Of a stretch of 64,000 nucleotides of DNA, positions 9,173 through 19,515 are shown one piece after another (the stretch's first letter is position 1; each line of letters begins with the position of its first letter). The stretch spans positions 71,006-135,005 of the forward strand of contig DELY01000001.1 of NCBI GenBank assembly GCA_002354655.1. Direction: 5' to 3'. Made by a program: the position numbers and the translations under genes. A model generated the notes under the pieces. It was not told the origin of the DNA. It ran no database searches and worked only from the letters and a program-made list of their open reading frames with translations. Source of the DNA: Pseudomonas sp. UBA2684 (lineage in GTDB: Bacteria > Pseudomonadota > Gammaproteobacteria > Pseudomonadales > Pseudomonadaceae).

Positions 9173-11560
9173 GTGAAACAAACGTTCGAGGTTGCAGCGG
9201 TGGAGTTACGGCAGGGCTTTGTCCTGACCCGGCAGTGGCGCGATACGGCCGCGGGCACGGAAGTCGAGTTCTGGCTGGCGACTGATGCCGGGCCGCAGCG
9301 CGTGCGTCTGCCTTATCAGTCGTCGGTGGCGTTTATTCCGGCCGAGCAGCGCGAGCAGGCCGAGGCGCTGCTGCGGGCTGAGCACGCTGTCGAGTTGCGC
9401 GCGCTGGGTCTGCGCGACTTTCGCCATCGACCGGTGCTGGGCCTGTATTGCCAGCAGCATCGCCAGTTGATCAACCTCGACAAGCAGCTGCGCAAGGCCG
9501 GAGTGGATGTGTTCGAGGCGGATGTTCGCCCGCCGGAGCGCTACCTGATGGAGCGCTTCATTACCGCGCCGGTGCTGTTCGGCGGCACGCCCGATGCCAA
9601 CGGCAGCGTGCTCGATGCGTACCTGAAACCCGCGCCGGACTACCGCCCGCGACTGCGGCTGGTGTCTCTCGACATCGAAACCACCGAGCATGGCGAGCTG
9701 TACTCCATCGCCCTGGAAGGTTGCGGCGAGCGCCAGGTGTATATGCTCGGGCCGGCCAACGGCCATGATGCCGAGGTCGACTTCAAGCTCGACTACTGCG
9801 CCAGCCATGCGCACCTGCTGGAACGGCTGAACCAGTGGCTGGCGCAGCATGATCCCGACGCCATCATCGGCTGGAATCTGGTGCAGTTCGACCTGCGCGT
9901 GCTGCACGCGCATGCCCAGCGCCTCAAGGTGCCGCTGCGGCTCGGTCGCGGTGGCGACGAGATGGACTGGCGCGAGCACGGCAGCGGTAAACACTTCTTC
10001 GCCTCCGCCAGCGGGCGGCTGATCATCGACGGTATCGAAGCGCTGCGCTCGGCGACCTGGAGCTTTCCCTCGTTCAGCCTGGAATACGTCGCGCAGACGT
10101 TGCTCGGCGAAGGCAAATCGATCGACACGCCGTACCAGCGCATGGATGAAATCAACCGCATGTTCGCCGAGGACAAGCCCGCACTGGCGCGCTACAACCT
10201 CAAGGACTGCGAATTGGTGACGCGGATCTTCGCCAAGACCGAGTTGCTCACCTTTCTCCTCGAACGCGCGGCCGTCACCGGCCTGCCTGCCGACCGCAGC
10301 GGCGGTTCGGTCGCGGCTTTTGGCCACCTGTATATGCCGCTGATGCACCGCCAGGGCTTCGTCGCGCCGAACCTCGGCGAGAAGATGCCGGAGGCCAGCC
10401 CTGGCGGTTTCGTCATGGACTCGCGGCCGGGGCTGTACGAGTCGGTGTTGGTGCTCGACTACAAGAGCCTGTACCCGTCGATCATCCGCACCTTTCTGAT
10501 CGACCCGGTGGGCCTGGTGGAGGGCCTGCGCCATCCCGACGACAGCCAGTCGGTGGCGGGGTTTCGCGGGGCGCGCTTTTCGCGCACGCGGCATTGCCTG
10601 CCGGCTATCGTCGAACGGGTCTGGCAGGGACGTGAGGCGGCCAAGCGCGAGCACAACCAGCCGCTGTCACAGGCGTTGAAGATCATCATGAATGCCTTCT
10701 ACGGCGTGCTCGGCTCCAGTGGCTGCCGCTTCTTCGACACCCGTCTGGCGTCGTCGATCACCCTGCGCGGCCACGAAATCATGCGCCGCACGCGTGAGCT
10801 GATCGAAGCGCAGGGGCATGTGGTGATTTACGGCGACACCGACTCCACCTTCGTCTGGCTCGGCCGCGAGCACAGCGAAGAGGACGCGGCGCGCATCGGC
10901 CAGGCGCTGGTGCAGCACGTCAACCAGTGGTGGCGCGAACACTTGCAGCGCGAGTTCGATCTGGTCAGTGCGCTGGAACTGCAATTCGAGACGCACTTCA
11001 AGCGCTTCCTGATGCCCACCATTCGCGGCGCGGAGGAGGGCAGCAAGAAGCGCTACGCCGGTCTGGTCAGGCGTCGCGACGGGCGCGAGGAGATGGTCTA
11101 CAAGGGCCTGGAAACGGTACGCACCGACTGGTCGCCGCTGGCCCAGCAGTTCCAGCAGGAACTCTACCAGCGCATCTTCAACCGCCAGCCGTACCAGGAT
11201 TATGTGCGCGATTATGTGCGACGCACCCTGACCGGTGAGCTGGATGAACTGCTGATCTACCGCAAGCGCCTGCGCCGGCAATTGCATGACTACCAGCGCA
11301 ACGTGCCGCCGCATGTCCGTGCCGCGCGCCTCGCCGACGATTACAACGACCTCCAGGGGCGGCCGCGGCAGTACCAGAACGGCGGCTGGATCAGCTACGT
11401 GATCACGCTGGCCGGGCCGGAGCCGCTGGAAATCCGGCGTGCGGCCATCGACTACGATCACTACGTCACGCGCCAGTTGCAGCCGGTGGCGGACGCCATT
11501 CTGCCGTTCGTCCACGACAACTTCAGCACGTTGGTCGGTGGCCAACTCGGTTTGTTCTGA
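9173..11560 (+). CDS. polB: DNA polymerase II (family B)
   Basis: A 795-residue B-family polymerase, close to the 783 of E. coli Pol II, used in lesion bypass and restart. Proofreading motifs: Exo [11 protein letters not shown] (Asp167, Glu169), Exo [16 protein letters not shown], Exo [14 protein letters not shown]. Polymerase motifs: [44 protein letters not shown] with the two metal-binding aspartates. All are intact, so the enzyme should be active in both modes. The start is GTG at 9173. Family members are usually SOS-controlled, but I found no convincing CTG-N10-CAG LexA site just upstream. It has no operon partner. Confidence 0.97.
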   Translation: MKQTFEVAAVELRQGFVLTRQWRDTAAGTEVEFWLATDAGPQRVRLPYQSSVAFIPAEQREQAEALLRAEHAVELRALGLRDFRHRPVLGLYCQQHRQLINLDKQLRKAGVDVFEADVRPPERYLMERFITAPVLFGGTPDANGSVLDAYLKPAPDYRPRLRLVSLDIETTEHGELYSIALEGCGERQVYMLGPANGHDAEVDFKLDYCASHAHLLERLNQWLAQHDPDAIIGWNLVQFDLRVLHAHAQRLKVPLRLGRGGDEMDWREHGSGKHFFASASGRLIIDGIEALRSATWSFPSFSLEYVAQTLLGEGKSIDTPYQRMDEINRMFAEDKPALARYNLKDCELVTRIFAKTELLTFLLERAAVTGLPADRSGGSVAAFGHLYMPLMHRQGFVAPNLGEKMPEASPGGFVMDSRPGLYESVLVLDYKSLYPSIIRTFLIDPVGLVEGLRHPDDSQSVAGFRGARFSRTRHCLPAIVERVWQGREAAKREHNQPLSQALKIIMNAFYGVLGSSGCRFFDTRLASSITLRGHEIMRRTRELIEAQGHVVIYGDTDSTFVWLGREHSEEDAARIGQALVQHVNQWWREHLQREFDLVSALELQFETHFKRFLMPTIRGAEEGSKKRYAGLVRRRDGREEMVYKGLETVRTDWSPLAQQFQQELYQRIFNRQPYQDYVRDYVRRTLTGELDELLIYRKRLRRQLHDYQRNVPPHVRAARLADDYNDLQGRPRQYQNGGWISYVITLAGPEPLEIRRAAIDYDHYVTRQLQPVADAILPFVHDNFSTLVGGQLGLF

Positions 11561-11658
11561 ACCCGCCGGCATGGCGCGCCAAGGCAAGCGCGCCACGGCT
11601 GAGCAGGATCAAGCAAAGCCTCCCAGCGGTAAGCTCGAGTAGCGCTCCGGCAGGCGCC

Positions 11659-13047
11659 TCACAACCAGTATTCCCACAGCCGTCCGAGCAGTTCCTTGCC
11701 GCGTACGCCGAGGGGGCGGCGGCGCCATTGATCCAGGCTCACGCTGTCCGAGTTCTGCAAGTCGGCGATAAATGCGCGGCGCATCTTCTCGCCAAACCCT
11801 GTGCCCAGAATCACCGCGTTGACCTCCTGGTTATGCAAGAAACTGCGCCAGTCGAGATTGGTCGAGCCGACCGTCGACCAAACGCCGTCGATCACCGCGG
11901 ATTTCACATGCAGCAAGGCATCGCGGCGCTCATACAGTTTCACCCCGGCCTTGAGCAGTTCGCTGTAATAGGCGCGGCCGGCATGCAGCACCAGCCACGA
12001 ATCGGTGCTGCTGGGCAGGATTAGTTTCACATCGACGCCGCGCGCGGCCGCCTCCTTGAGCGCCGCCAGCAACTGCGGGTCGGGCACGAAGTAGGCGTTG
12101 GTCAGCCAGATCTCGGTTTGCGCGCTGCGCAGTGCGGAAATCAGCGTGACGTAGATCAGGCTGTACGGATCGTCCGGCGAGCTGCCCACGGCGCGCACCA
12201 CTTCGTTGCCTTTTTGTTGGGGCTCGGGGAAGTAGTTGCGCGGAGCCAGCGGTTTGCCTTGCTGTTTTTCCCAGGTTTCGATGAACAGCTTTTGCAGCTC
12301 GGTCACCACCGGGCCTTCAAGCTGCAAGTGGGTATCGCGCCAGGGCAGGGCGCCGTCAGGGCGTTTCTTCGAGGGTTGGCTGAACGAGCCGCCGGAATAC
12401 ACGCTGCTGATATTGACGCCGCCGAGAAAGGCCATGCGCCCGTCGACCACCAGCAGCTTGCGATGGTCGCGTTGGTTGACATCCCAGCCGGCTTTGGCAG
12501 TCAGTGGGTTGACCGGGTTGAACTCCAGCACGTTGATCCCCGCGGCGGTGAGCTCGCTGAAGAATGCCCGGGGGGTGTTGAGGGTGCCGACACTGTCATG
12601 GATCACGTTGACCTGTACGCCGGTGCGCTGCTTGGCGATCAGCGCTTGGGCGAAACGTTGGCCGACTTCATCGTCTTCGAGAATGAAGGTTTCCAGGTTG
12701 ATGTGATCGCGTGCGGCTTCGATGGCGGCGACCATGGCTTTGTAGGTGCTGGGGCCGTCTTGCAGGAGTTCGGCTTTGTTGCCGGCCGTCAGCGGGCTGC
12801 CGACGATCGCTTCTTCGAACGCCAGGTGCAGGGTGAATATATCGGTGTCGTCGCCGCTTGCCTTGAGGCGGTCGAGGATGGCCTTGCTGCGTTGGGGGGA
12901 AAGCGGGCCGTCCGGGCCGTCGAGTTGCACCGTCGGCCCACCGTGGCGCGCCATATCCGGTGCCAGGGTCGGCAACGAGCTGCAGGCGGGCAACGCCAGG
13001 CACAGCGCCAATGAGATAGATCGCCGCCATCGAGTGAACGGATTCAT
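11659..13047 (-). CDS. Phospholipase-D-family lipoprotein, cardiolipin synthase-like (ClsC-type)
   Basis: A 462-residue protein with a lipoprotein signal (LALCLALPACSS, lipidated Cys22). It carries two HxKxxxxD motifs: DHRKLLVVDG (His195, Lys197, Asp202) and LHVKSAVIDG (His379, Lys381, Asp386), each followed by a GG or GSTN phosphate-binding element. These define the phospholipase D superfamily; the spacing and the lipoprotein anchor resemble ClsC-like cardiolipin synthases, which join phospholipids in the inner membrane. A phospholipase role is the alternative. It lies convergent with polB, 98 bp apart, and no partner gene is adjacent. Confidence 0.87.
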   Translation of the reverse strand: MNPFTRWRRSISLALCLALPACSSLPTLAPDMARHGGPTVQLDGPDGPLSPQRSKAILDRLKASGDDTDIFTLHLAFEEAIVGSPLTAGNKAELLQDGPSTYKAMVAAIEAARDHINLETFILEDDEVGQRFAQALIAKQRTGVQVNVIHDSVGTLNTPRAFFSELTAAGINVLEFNPVNPLTAKAGWDVNQRDHRKLLVVDGRMAFLGGVNISSVYSGGSFSQPSKKRPDGALPWRDTHLQLEGPVVTELQKLFIETWEKQQGKPLAPRNYFPEPQQKGNEVVRAVGSSPDDPYSLIYVTLISALRSAQTEIWLTNAYFVPDPQLLAALKEAAARGVDVKLILPSSTDSWLVLHAGRAYYSELLKAGVKLYERRDALLHVKSAVIDGVWSTVGSTNLDWRSFLHNQEVNAVILGTGFGEKMRRAFIADLQNSDSVSLDQWRRRPLGVRGKELLGRLWEYWL

Positions 13048-13282
13048 TAGGCATCCTCCCCGTCGTGGAAGGGCTATCGAGTCGCGTATGGCTGACCCAG
13101 TCTTTGCTTGCAGCCGATTGACGAAAGCGCTGTGGGCTTATGCGGTATAGCTGTTTTTTCGAGGTCGTACAGCGTCCAGTGCGGCACGCGTGCCGGATGC
13201 CGCGGCAAGGCGCACCACGCGGCGGCGCGCTCCGGCAATGTTGCCTGTGCAATAGCGCGCGCCGCAGTACCGGGGCGTTGGT

Positions 13283-14500
13283 TCAGGGTTCGGGGTGGCG
13301 CGGCAGGGCGCTGGAAATCAGCGCCGCCAACAGCACGAAGGCCGCCGAGATCCACAGGCAGGCCGCTAGCCCGTAAGCCTGATAGACCCAGCCGGAGAGC
13401 AGGGTGCCGAGCAGCCGGCCCAGGGCGTTGGACATGTAATAGAAGCCGACATCCAGCGACACACCGTCTTCCTTGGCGTAGGAGACGATCAGGTAGCTGT
13501 GCAGCGAGGAATTGACCGCGAACACCACCCCGAACAACAGCAAACCGCCGATCAGCACCACCTGCGGCGCCAGGGCGCTGTGCAAGCCGAGGGCGATGGC
13601 CGCGGGCAGGCCTGCCAGGAGCAACGCCCAGAGACAGGCCGCGCGGCCATCGGGTAGCTGTCCGCGGCGCTTGCCGGTGATCGCCGGCGCGCAGGACTGG
13701 ACGATGCCGTAACCGATGATCCAGAGGGCGAGAAAGCCGCCGACCTGCCAGAAGTCCCAGCCGAAGACGCTGGCCAGGTACACCGGCAGGGCCACCACGA
13801 ACCACACATCGCGGGCGCCGAAGAGGAACAAGCGCGCTGCAGAGAGGAGGTTGATCGCCCGGCTCTTGGAGAGCATGTCGCGGAACTTCGGGGTGGCCTT
13901 GGCCTTGCCTAAATCCTTCTTCAGCAGGCACAGGCTGGCCAGCCAGATCAGCGTCAGCACGGCCGCCATGGCCAGCACCGCACCGGCAAAGCCGAGCAGG
14001 GCGAGCAAGGCGCCGCCGAGGAAGAAACCCACGCCTTTGAGTGCGTTCTTCGAGCCGGTGAGAATCGCCACCCATTTGTACAGCGTGCCCTGCTGGCTGT
14101 TCGGTACCAGTAACTTGATCGAACTCTTGGCGGACATCTTGTTGAGGTCCTTGGCGATGCCCGACAGCGCCTGCGCGCCCATCACCCAGGGAATTGTCAG
14201 CCAGGCCGCCGGCACCGTGAGCATCAGCAGCGCCAGCACCTGAATCGCCAGGCCGATGTTCATGGTGCGATTGAGCCCCAGGCGCGCGCCGAGGTAACCG
14301 CCGACCAGGTTGGTGACCACGCCGAATATTTCATAGAACAGAAACAACGCGGCAATCTGCAACGGCGTGTAGCCCAGGCTGTGGAAATGCAGCACCACCA
14401 GCATGCGCAGCGCGCCGTCGGTCAGGGTGAAGGCCCAGTAGTTGCCGGTCACCAGCAGGTACTGGCGCACGTCGGGGGCGAGGCGGGACAAAGCGTACAT
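13283..14500 (-). CDS. arsJ: Organoarsenical efflux transporter ArsJ (MFS)
   Basis: A 405-residue, 12-helix MFS protein starting MYALSRLAPDVRQYLLVTGN; an upstream ATG at 14632 is in frame but the extra residues come from an intergenic repeat. Hallmarks are VVLHFHSLGYTPLQIAALFL and SGIAKDLNKMSAKSSIKLL. ArsJ exports 1-arseno-3-phosphoglycerate, the unstable product made by the GAPDH encoded next to it; outside the cell it breaks down to arsenate. It is the last gene of the ars operon, 201 bp after the GAPDH gene. A dispersed repeat (14533-14563) sits in that gap. The identification rests on sequence and the GAPDH neighbour together. Confidence 0.9.
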   Translation of the reverse strand: MYALSRLAPDVRQYLLVTGNYWAFTLTDGALRMLVVLHFHSLGYTPLQIAALFLFYEIFGVVTNLVGGYLGARLGLNRTMNIGLAIQVLALLMLTVPAAWLTIPWVMGAQALSGIAKDLNKMSAKSSIKLLVPNSQQGTLYKWVAILTGSKNALKGVGFFLGGALLALLGFAGAVLAMAAVLTLIWLASLCLLKKDLGKAKATPKFRDMLSKSRAINLLSAARLFLFGARDVWFVVALPVYLASVFGWDFWQVGGFLALWIIGYGIVQSCAPAITGKRRGQLPDGRAACLWALLLAGLPAAIALGLHSALAPQVVLIGGLLLFGVVFAVNSSLHSYLIVSYAKEDGVSLDVGFYYMSNALGRLLGTLLSGWVYQAYGLAACLWISAAFVLLAALISSALPRHPEP

Positions 14501-14532
14501 CGATTGCGTCCTGTTGCTGTTGGGTTGAAGGT

Positions 14533-14563
14533 GATGGGTATCGCTGCGCTCAACCCATCCTAC
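14533..14563. repeat. Short palindromic repeat, GATGGGTATCGC...CAACCCATCCTAC family
   Basis: GATGGGTATCGCTGCGCTCAACCCATCCTAC; other copies are at 26932-27000, 36024-36053 and 51228-51308. All lie between genes. Confidence 0.8.
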
Positions 14564-14701
14564 GGCGCGTGGTTGCTCAGCCAATTCCACCCTGTGAGGT
14601 TGCTGCTCGGCGCAGGCGTCTCCGCCGGGCAACTGGCGTAAGCGCTGTCGCGGCTAAGGCGGAATGCCGCCCAGCCCCTCCCACAGTACGGAGAACGGTT
14701 C

Positions 14702-15706
14702 TCAGTCGGCCGAGCCCACCAGGCGCGCCAATTCGACGGTGCGGTTGGCGTAGCCCCATTCGTTGTCGTACCAGGCGTACAGCTTTACCTGGGTGCCGTT
14801 GATCACCAGGGTCGACAGCGCATCGATGATCGAGGAGCGCGGATCGGTGCGGTAGTCGATCGACACCAGCGGGCGCTCTTCATAGCCGAGAATGCCCTGC
14901 AATGGGCCAGCGGCAGCCGCCTTGAGCAGCGCGTTGACCTCATCCACCGAGGTGGCGCGCTCGACTTCGAACACGCAGTCGGTCAGCGACGCATTGGCCA
15001 GCGGCACGCGCACCGCATGGCCATTCAGCTTGCCGCGCAGTTCGGGGAAAATTTCCGCGATAGCGGTGGCGGAACCCGTGGAGGTGGGGATCAGGCTCAT
15101 GCCCGAGGCGCGAGCACGGCGCAGATCCTTGTGCGGCTGGTCGAGAATGCTTTGGGTGTTGGTCAGGTCGTGAATGGTGGTGATCGAGCCGTGGCGGATG
15201 CCGAGGTGTTCGTGGATCACCTTGACTACCGGCGCCAGGCAGTTGGTGGTGCAAGACGCGGCGGTCACGATGCGGTGCTGCGCCGGGTCGAACAGCTGCT
15301 GATTGACGCCCATGACCACGTTCAGCGCACCTTTCTCCTTGACCGGCGCGCACACCACCACACGCTTCACGCCCTGATCCAGATAGGCCTGAAGCACCGC
15401 CACGGTTTTCATCTTGCCGCTGGCTTCGATCACCAGGTCGCAGCCCGACCAGTCGGTGTCGGCAAGCGCCTTGTTGGCGGTGACCGTGAGGCGCTTGGCG
15501 CCAATCACCACCTGCTCGCCCTCGGCGCGGGCTGCGTGCTGCCAGCGGCCGTGTACCGAGTCGAAATTCAGCAGATGGGCATGGGTCGCGGCGTCGCCGG
15601 CCGGGTCGTTGATCTGCACGAACTCCAGCTCTGGCCAATCCCAGGCGGCGCGTAACGCCAGGCGACCGATGCGGCCGAAACCGTTGATACCGACTTTGAT
15701 GGACAT
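14702..15706 (-). CDS. Glyceraldehyde-3-phosphate dehydrogenase of the arsenic operon
   Basis: A 334-residue GAPDH beginning [19 protein letters not shown] after AAGGAGACAACC; the frame is open further upstream, but that part is not GAPDH-like. The Rossmann NAD motif is at residues 3-14, the catalytic cysteine is in [12 protein letters not shown], and [10 protein letters not shown] is near the end. Ars-operon GAPDHs use arsenate instead of phosphate to form 1-arseno-3-phosphoglycerate, the substrate of ArsJ. The position between the phosphatase and arsJ supports this special role rather than central glycolysis. Confidence 0.93.
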   Translation of the reverse strand: MSIKVGINGFGRIGRLALRAAWDWPELEFVQINDPAGDAATHAHLLNFDSVHGRWQHAARAEGEQVVIGAKRLTVTANKALADTDWSGCDLVIEASGKMKTVAVLQAYLDQGVKRVVVCAPVKEKGALNVVMGVNQQLFDPAQHRIVTAASCTTNCLAPVVKVIHEHLGIRHGSITTIHDLTNTQSILDQPHKDLRRARASGMSLIPTSTGSATAIAEIFPELRGKLNGHAVRVPLANASLTDCVFEVERATSVDEVNALLKAAAAGPLQGILGYEERPLVSIDYRTDPRSSIIDALSTLVINGTQVKLYAWYDNEWGYANRTVELARLVGSAD

Positions 15707-15728
15707 GGTTGTCTCCTTGAATGACGGA

Positions 15729-16388
15729 TCAGTTGCCGGGTCTGGCAACTGGCTCGAATTGGGCGATGTACTGGACATGCGCGGGGTGTTGCAGGGCGCG
15801 CGGACGCAGGGCCTGCACCTGGCTGATTGCCTCGCGCAGCGGCACGCCACACTCGATCAGCAACTGGGTGGCAATCAGCCCGGTACGGCCCGAGCCGCCC
15901 TTGCAGTGAATGGCGATGTGTTTGCCTTCGCTAACAGGTCGTTGAAAAACTACCTGCGTTGCCGATACGGCGTTAAAAACAGGCTCGGAATGCTCATTTA
16001 CAACACGTAAACTGCGCTTCCTCGCCTGTTTTTGCCTTGTCTCGGCTGCCTCGCCTACGTTTTTCAACGGCCTGCTAAGCAGTTGCTTGATCCGCTCGCG
16101 ATTGGCGTCCCACGCTGCTTGGAACGGTTCGGCGGGTGCCTGGTCGTCTTCCACCGGCAGGTGGAACCACTCGATGCCATGCTGCTGGCACTGCTGCGGC
16201 AGGTCGTCGACTGCGTTCTGGTGCAACTCCTCAGTCGGCATCAGCGTCAGCAAGGCCGAAGCACCGGCTTCTTTCAGGGTGGCCAGCGCCTCGGCGAGCG
16301 ATGTGTCTTGGGTGCCAGGGCACGGCGTGAAGATCAGTTGGCCCTGGATCTGCTTGGCGCTCAGCACGGAGTACGGATGTTGTGGCAC
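15729..16388 (-). CDS. Dual-specificity/tyrosine phosphatase-like protein with an in-frame miniature-element insertion
   Basis: GTG at 16388 follows GAAGGA and gives [17 protein letters not shown] as the start, 219 residues in all. The C-terminal part has the phosphatase loop [14 protein letters not shown] (CX5R), and the middle part has [12 protein letters not shown], typical of CDKN3-like phosphatases found in ars operons. Residues between IKQLLS and [10 protein letters not shown] are encoded by the 140-bp element at 15935-16074 plus its 4-bp target duplication: 48 extra codons with no stop. Without it the protein would be 171 residues, the usual size. The insert lies one strand before the catalytic loop, so activity may be lost. 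The start is 14 bp after the end of arsH. Its role in arsenic resistance is unknown. Confidence 0.85.
   Translation of the reverse strand: MPQHPYSVLSAKQIQGQLIFTPCPGTQDTSLAEALATLKEAGASALLTLMPTEELHQNAVDDLPQQCQQHGIEWFHLPVEDDQAPAEPFQAAWDANRERIKQLLSRPLKNVGEAAETRQKQARKRSLRVVNEHSEPVFNAVSATQVVFQRPVSEGKHIAIHCKGGSGRTGLIATQLLIECGVPLREAISQVQALRPRALQHPAHVQYIAQFEPVARPGN
15931..16078. mobile_element. 140-bp miniature inverted-repeat element with CTAA target duplication, inside a gene
   Basis: The element spans 15935-16074. Its ends are CAGGTCGTTGAAAAAC and GTTTTTCAACGGCCTG, which are inverted repeats with one or two mismatches. CTAA flanks it on both sides (15931-15934 and 16075-16078). The core includes GCTCATTTACAACACGTAAA. 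It encodes no transposase and so depends on one elsewhere. A 4-bp CTAR target is characteristic of some IS5-family elements (inference). Confidence 0.85.
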
Positions 16389-16401
16389 GATCAAAAATCC
16401 T

Positions 16402-17118
16402 TCAGATGGCGCGTTGATTAACGCGGTTGGAGAGTTCTTGCGCCGATTCCTTGCGCTCGGAATAGCGATCAACCAGGTAGTCGGAGCGCTCACGTAGCAG
16501 CAGGGTGAACTTCACCAGCTCTTCCATCACGTCCACCACGCGGTCGTAGAAGGCCGAGGGTTTCATCCGGCCGGCCTCGTCGAACTCCAGGTAGGCCTTG
16601 GGCACCGAGGACTGGTTGGGGATGGTGAACATGCGCATCCAGCGCCCCAGCACGCGCAACTGGTTGACCACGTTGAACGACTGCGAGCCACCACACACCT
16701 GCATCACCGCCAGGGTTTTGCCCTGGGTCGGGCGCCGCGCGCCGATGGCCAACGGCACCCAGTCGATCTGCGCCTTGAACACCGCGGTCATCGCGCCGTG
16801 GCGTTCCGGCGAGCACCACACCTGGCCTTCCGACCAGAGCATCAGCTCGCGCAGTTCCTGGACCTTGGGGTGAGTGTCCGCCGAGTCGTCTGGCAACGGC
16901 AGGCCGGAGGGGTTGAAGATTCGCGTCTCGGCGCCGAAGCGGTGCAGCAGGCGCGCGGCTTCTTCGCTGAGCAGACGGCTGAACGAGCGCTCGCGGGTCG
17001 AGCCGTAGAGCAGCAGGATGCGCGGTTTGTGCGTGGCCGCCAGCGGGCTGCCGAGCTTGTCGAGGCTTGGCAGGTCGAGCAGTTCGGCCGCGAGATTGGG
17101 GATGTGTTCTTCGGTCAT
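16402..17118 (-). CDS. arsH: ArsH, NADPH-dependent FMN reductase / organoarsenical oxidase
   Basis: A 238-residue flavodoxin-like protein. The FMN phosphate loop is [20 protein letters not shown] and the flavin-contacting segment is [41 protein letters not shown] is a strong ArsH signature. ArsH oxidises trivalent methylated or aromatic arsenicals to the less toxic pentavalent forms, and also reduces flavins and quinones. It starts 4 bp after the stop of acr3, so the two are co-transcribed and probably coupled. Confidence 0.95.
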   Translation of the reverse strand: MTEEHIPNLAAELLDLPSLDKLGSPLAATHKPRILLLYGSTRERSFSRLLSEEAARLLHRFGAETRIFNPSGLPLPDDSADTHPKVQELRELMLWSEGQVWCSPERHGAMTAVFKAQIDWVPLAIGARRPTQGKTLAVMQVCGGSQSFNVVNQLRVLGRWMRMFTIPNQSSVPKAYLEFDEAGRMKPSAFYDRVVDVMEELVKFTLLLRERSDYLVDRYSERKESAQELSNRVNQRAI

Positions 17119-17122
17119 ATGG

Positions 17123-18184
17123 CTACTCCTGAGCGAGGGCCGCGCTGGGCTGGCCGAACCAGCGGCGCTTGAGCCACAAGGCCACGCCCACCAGGGCGAT
17201 CAGCACCGGTACTTCCACCAGTGGGCCGATCACCGTGGCGAAGGCCACCGGCGAGGCGAGGCCAAAGGTGGCGATGGCCACGGCGATGGCCAGTTCGAAG
17301 TTGTTGCTGGCAGCGGTAAACGCCAGAGCGGTGGTGCGTGGGTAATCGGCGTCGAGCAGTTTGCCCATGGCGAAACTGATGAAAAACATCACCACGAAAT
17401 AGATCGCCAGCGGCAGTGCGATGCGCAGCACATCCAGCGGCAGTTGCAGCACCACGTCGCCCTTGAGGCTGAACATCGCGACGATGGTCAACAGCAGTGC
17501 CACCAGCGTCAGTGGGCTGATCCGTGGGATAAATCGCTGGTTGTACCAGGTTTCGCCTTTGCGCCCGATCAGCAGTTTGCGCGTGAGGAAACCGGCGAGG
17601 AATGGGATGCCCAGGTAAACCAGTACCGATTCGGCGATGCTCAAAAAACTGACGTCGATCACGCTGGCGTGCAAGCCGAACAGCGGCGGCAACACGCCGA
17701 GAAAGAACCAGGCATACAGGCTGAAGAACAGAATCTGGAAGATGCTGTTGAATGCCACCAGGCCAGCCACGTACTGGTTGTTGCCGCCGGCAATCTGGTT
17801 CCACACCAGTACCATGGCGATGCAGCGCGCCAGACCGATAAGAATCAGCCCGGTCATGTACTCCGGCTTGTCGGCCAGGAACACGATGGCCAGGACGAAC
17901 ATCAGCACCGGGCCGATCACCCAGTTCTGCACCAGCGACAGCGCGAGAATGCGCTTGTCCTTGAACACCTCGGGCAGCTCTTCATACCTGACCTTGGCCA
18001 GCGGCGGGTACATCATCACGATCAGGCCGATGGCAATCGGGATATTGGTCGAACCCACCGACAGGCTGTTGAGCCAGCCCGGCAGGCCCTCGAATAGGCT
18101 GCCCAAGCCGACGCCAATCGCCATGGCGAGAAAAATCCAGATCGTCAGGTAGCGATCCAGGAATGAAAGACGGCTTTTGCTCAT
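17123..18184 (-). CDS. acr3: Arsenite efflux permease Acr3
   Basis: A 353-residue, ten-helix inner-membrane protein of the ACR3 (bile acid/arsenite/riboflavin) family. Visible family landmarks are [20 protein letters not shown], the conserved cysteine in [18 protein letters not shown], and [20 protein letters not shown]. It extrudes arsenite using the proton motive force. It lies between arsC and arsH, 16 bp after the former. The acr3 type differs from the ArsB type used in many other Pseudomonas. Confidence 0.96.
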   Translation of the reverse strand: MSKSRLSFLDRYLTIWIFLAMAIGVGLGSLFEGLPGWLNSLSVGSTNIPIAIGLIVMMYPPLAKVRYEELPEVFKDKRILALSLVQNWVIGPVLMFVLAIVFLADKPEYMTGLILIGLARCIAMVLVWNQIAGGNNQYVAGLVAFNSIFQILFFSLYAWFFLGVLPPLFGLHASVIDVSFLSIAESVLVYLGIPFLAGFLTRKLLIGRKGETWYNQRFIPRISPLTLVALLLTIVAMFSLKGDVVLQLPLDVLRIALPLAIYFVVMFFISFAMGKLLDADYPRTTALAFTAASNNFELAIAVAIATFGLASPVAFATVIGPLVEVPVLIALVGVALWLKRRWFGQPSAALAQE

Positions 18185-18200
18185 CGTCAGGCCTCCAGTG

Positions 18201-18671
18201 TCAGAGCGTGCCGATCAAGGCCAACTCAGCCTTGAGCTGCTCGGCATTCATCTGCTTGAGCGGTAAAGCCAGGAAGGCTTCGATACGGGTGCCGATCTGT
18301 TCCAGGGTGGCGGCAAAAGCCGCTTCGATCTGCTCTTCAGTGCCCGGGTACTCCGATGGGTCAGCCAGCCCCCAGTGAGCCTTGGTCGCCGGCCCGAAAA
18401 ATACTGGGCAGGCCTCGCCAGCAGCCTTGTCGCATACGGTGATCACGAAATCAGGTGCCAGGGCCTCGTGGGCCTCGCTGGATTTGCTGGTGAGCCCTAC
18501 GGTCGAGATGCCGGCGTTTTCCAGGGTCTTCAGGCTCAGCGGGTGCACGACGCCCTTCGGCTGGCTACCAGCGCTATAGGCTTGCATGCCAGTGGGCGCC
18601 ACGTGATTGAATGCAGCCTCGCAAAGAATGCTGCGGCAGCTGTTGGCGGTGCAGAGAAACAAAATCTTCAT
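18201..18671 (-). CDS. arsC: Arsenate reductase, low-molecular-weight phosphatase type
   Basis: A 156-residue protein starting [19 protein letters not shown]. The phosphatase loop CTANSCR (CX5R) binds arsenate as a phosphate analogue. [20 protein letters not shown] and [16 protein letters not shown] supply further cysteines, as in thioredoxin- or glutaredoxin-coupled arsenate reductases. It reduces arsenate to arsenite, which Acr3 then exports. It is preceded by arsR with 30 bp between them. Confidence 0.93.
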   Translation of the reverse strand: MKILFLCTANSCRSILCEAAFNHVAPTGMQAYSAGSQPKGVVHPLSLKTLENAGISTVGLTSKSSEAHEALAPDFVITVCDKAAGEACPVFFGPATKAHWGLADPSEYPGTEEQIEAAFAATLEQIGTRIEAFLALPLKQMNAEQLKAELALIGTL

Positions 18672-18701
18672 CAGGCGATCTCTTAAAGGCCAGGCGTGGA
18701 T

Positions 18702-19058
18702 TCAGCAGCAGGCGGCCAGGCGCTGCGGGCGGTCGCCCATCACGTCGAGGCGTTTGGCGTCTGGGCTGAGCCAGTGCCGATTGGCCTCCAGGGTGGTTTT
18801 CAGAATGGCGATCACCCAGTCCGGCAGGCTCGGGTGCAGGCGGTAATACACCCATTGCCCTTGCCGGCGATCTGCGAGCAAACCGCAATTGCGCAGCTGC
18901 GCCAGATGGCGGGAAATCTTCGGCTGACTCTCGTCGAGCGCACAGGTCAGCTCGCACACACACAGCTCTTCCTCACGGGCGATGAGCAACATCAGGCGGA
19001 CGCGGGTTTCGTCAGCCAGGCATTTGAAAACGGTGGTGGGGGTCAGATGGTCAGCCAT
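18702..19058 (-). CDS. arsR: ArsR, arsenite-responsive repressor
   Basis: A 118-residue winged-helix repressor. The metalloid-sensing cysteines are in EEELCVCELTCALDESQPKI (ELCVCEL motif at the start of the recognition helix region); a further cysteine pair ends the protein (RLAACC). RHLAQLRNCGLLADRRQGQW is the DNA-binding part. Arsenite binding releases the operator. It is the second gene of the operon, 6 bp after the phosphatase-like gene, so it represses its own transcription, most likely through the palindrome at 19516-19535. Confidence 0.94.
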   Translation of the reverse strand: MADHLTPTTVFKCLADETRVRLMLLIAREEELCVCELTCALDESQPKISRHLAQLRNCGLLADRRQGQWVYYRLHPSLPDWVIAILKTTLEANRHWLSPDAKRLDVMGDRPQRLAACC

Positions 19059-19064
19059 AGGGTC

Positions 19065-19487
19065 TCAACGTTTGGTTTTCTTGGTTTTCACCAGCACGAA
19101 CATTTTGATGCGTTCGTGTATCTCGTGAAGGGTATGACGGAAGGCGTCGTGCTTAGGGCTGGTCGCCGGGTCTGCAAAGTTCCACGCCAGCACCTCCCCA
19201 GCGCCGGGAAGGGCATGACACTCCAGCGCCGATTTATCGCACAGCGTGATGACGTATTCGAAACGCTCGCCGGCAAACTCATCGATGGACTTGCTGCGCA
19301 GTCCTTGGCTATTCACGCCCAAATGTTCCAGCGCCTCCAGGGTGCGAGGATCGATCTCGCCAGGCTCGGTGCCTGCGCTGAAGGCCTCGAAGCGCTCGGC
19401 GTCAGTGTGCCGCAGCAACGCTTCAGCCAACTGCGAGCGCGCAGCGTTAGCCACGCAAACGAACAGCACGCGGGTCTTGTAGGTCAT
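19065..19487 (-). CDS. Low-molecular-weight phosphatase / second ArsC-like protein, first gene of the ars operon
   Basis: A 140-residue protein starting MTYKTRVLFVCVANAARSQL after GAGG; a TTG two codons earlier is in frame but poorly placed. The CX5R loop is CVANAAR and the acidic segment AWNFADPATSP matches the low-molecular-weight phosphatase fold. FSAGTEPGEIDPRTLEALEH is typical of ArsC-like members. It differs clearly from the arsC at 18201 and has a different cysteine pattern (ITLCDKSALECHALPG), so it could be a second reductase with another reducing partner, or a true phosphatase. It leads the operon next to the promoter. Confidence 0.85.
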   Translation of the reverse strand: MTYKTRVLFVCVANAARSQLAEALLRHTDAERFEAFSAGTEPGEIDPRTLEALEHLGVNSQGLRSKSIDEFAGERFEYVITLCDKSALECHALPGAGEVLAWNFADPATSPKHDAFRHTLHEIHERIKMFVLVKTKKTKR

Positions 19488-19515
19488 GGCCAAGCCTCGA
19501 TGCAGATATGATTTT

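Noticed and set aside
9206-10654. 482-codon minus-strand frame opposite polB
   Set aside because: Same GC effect; polB motifs are intact across the whole stretch.
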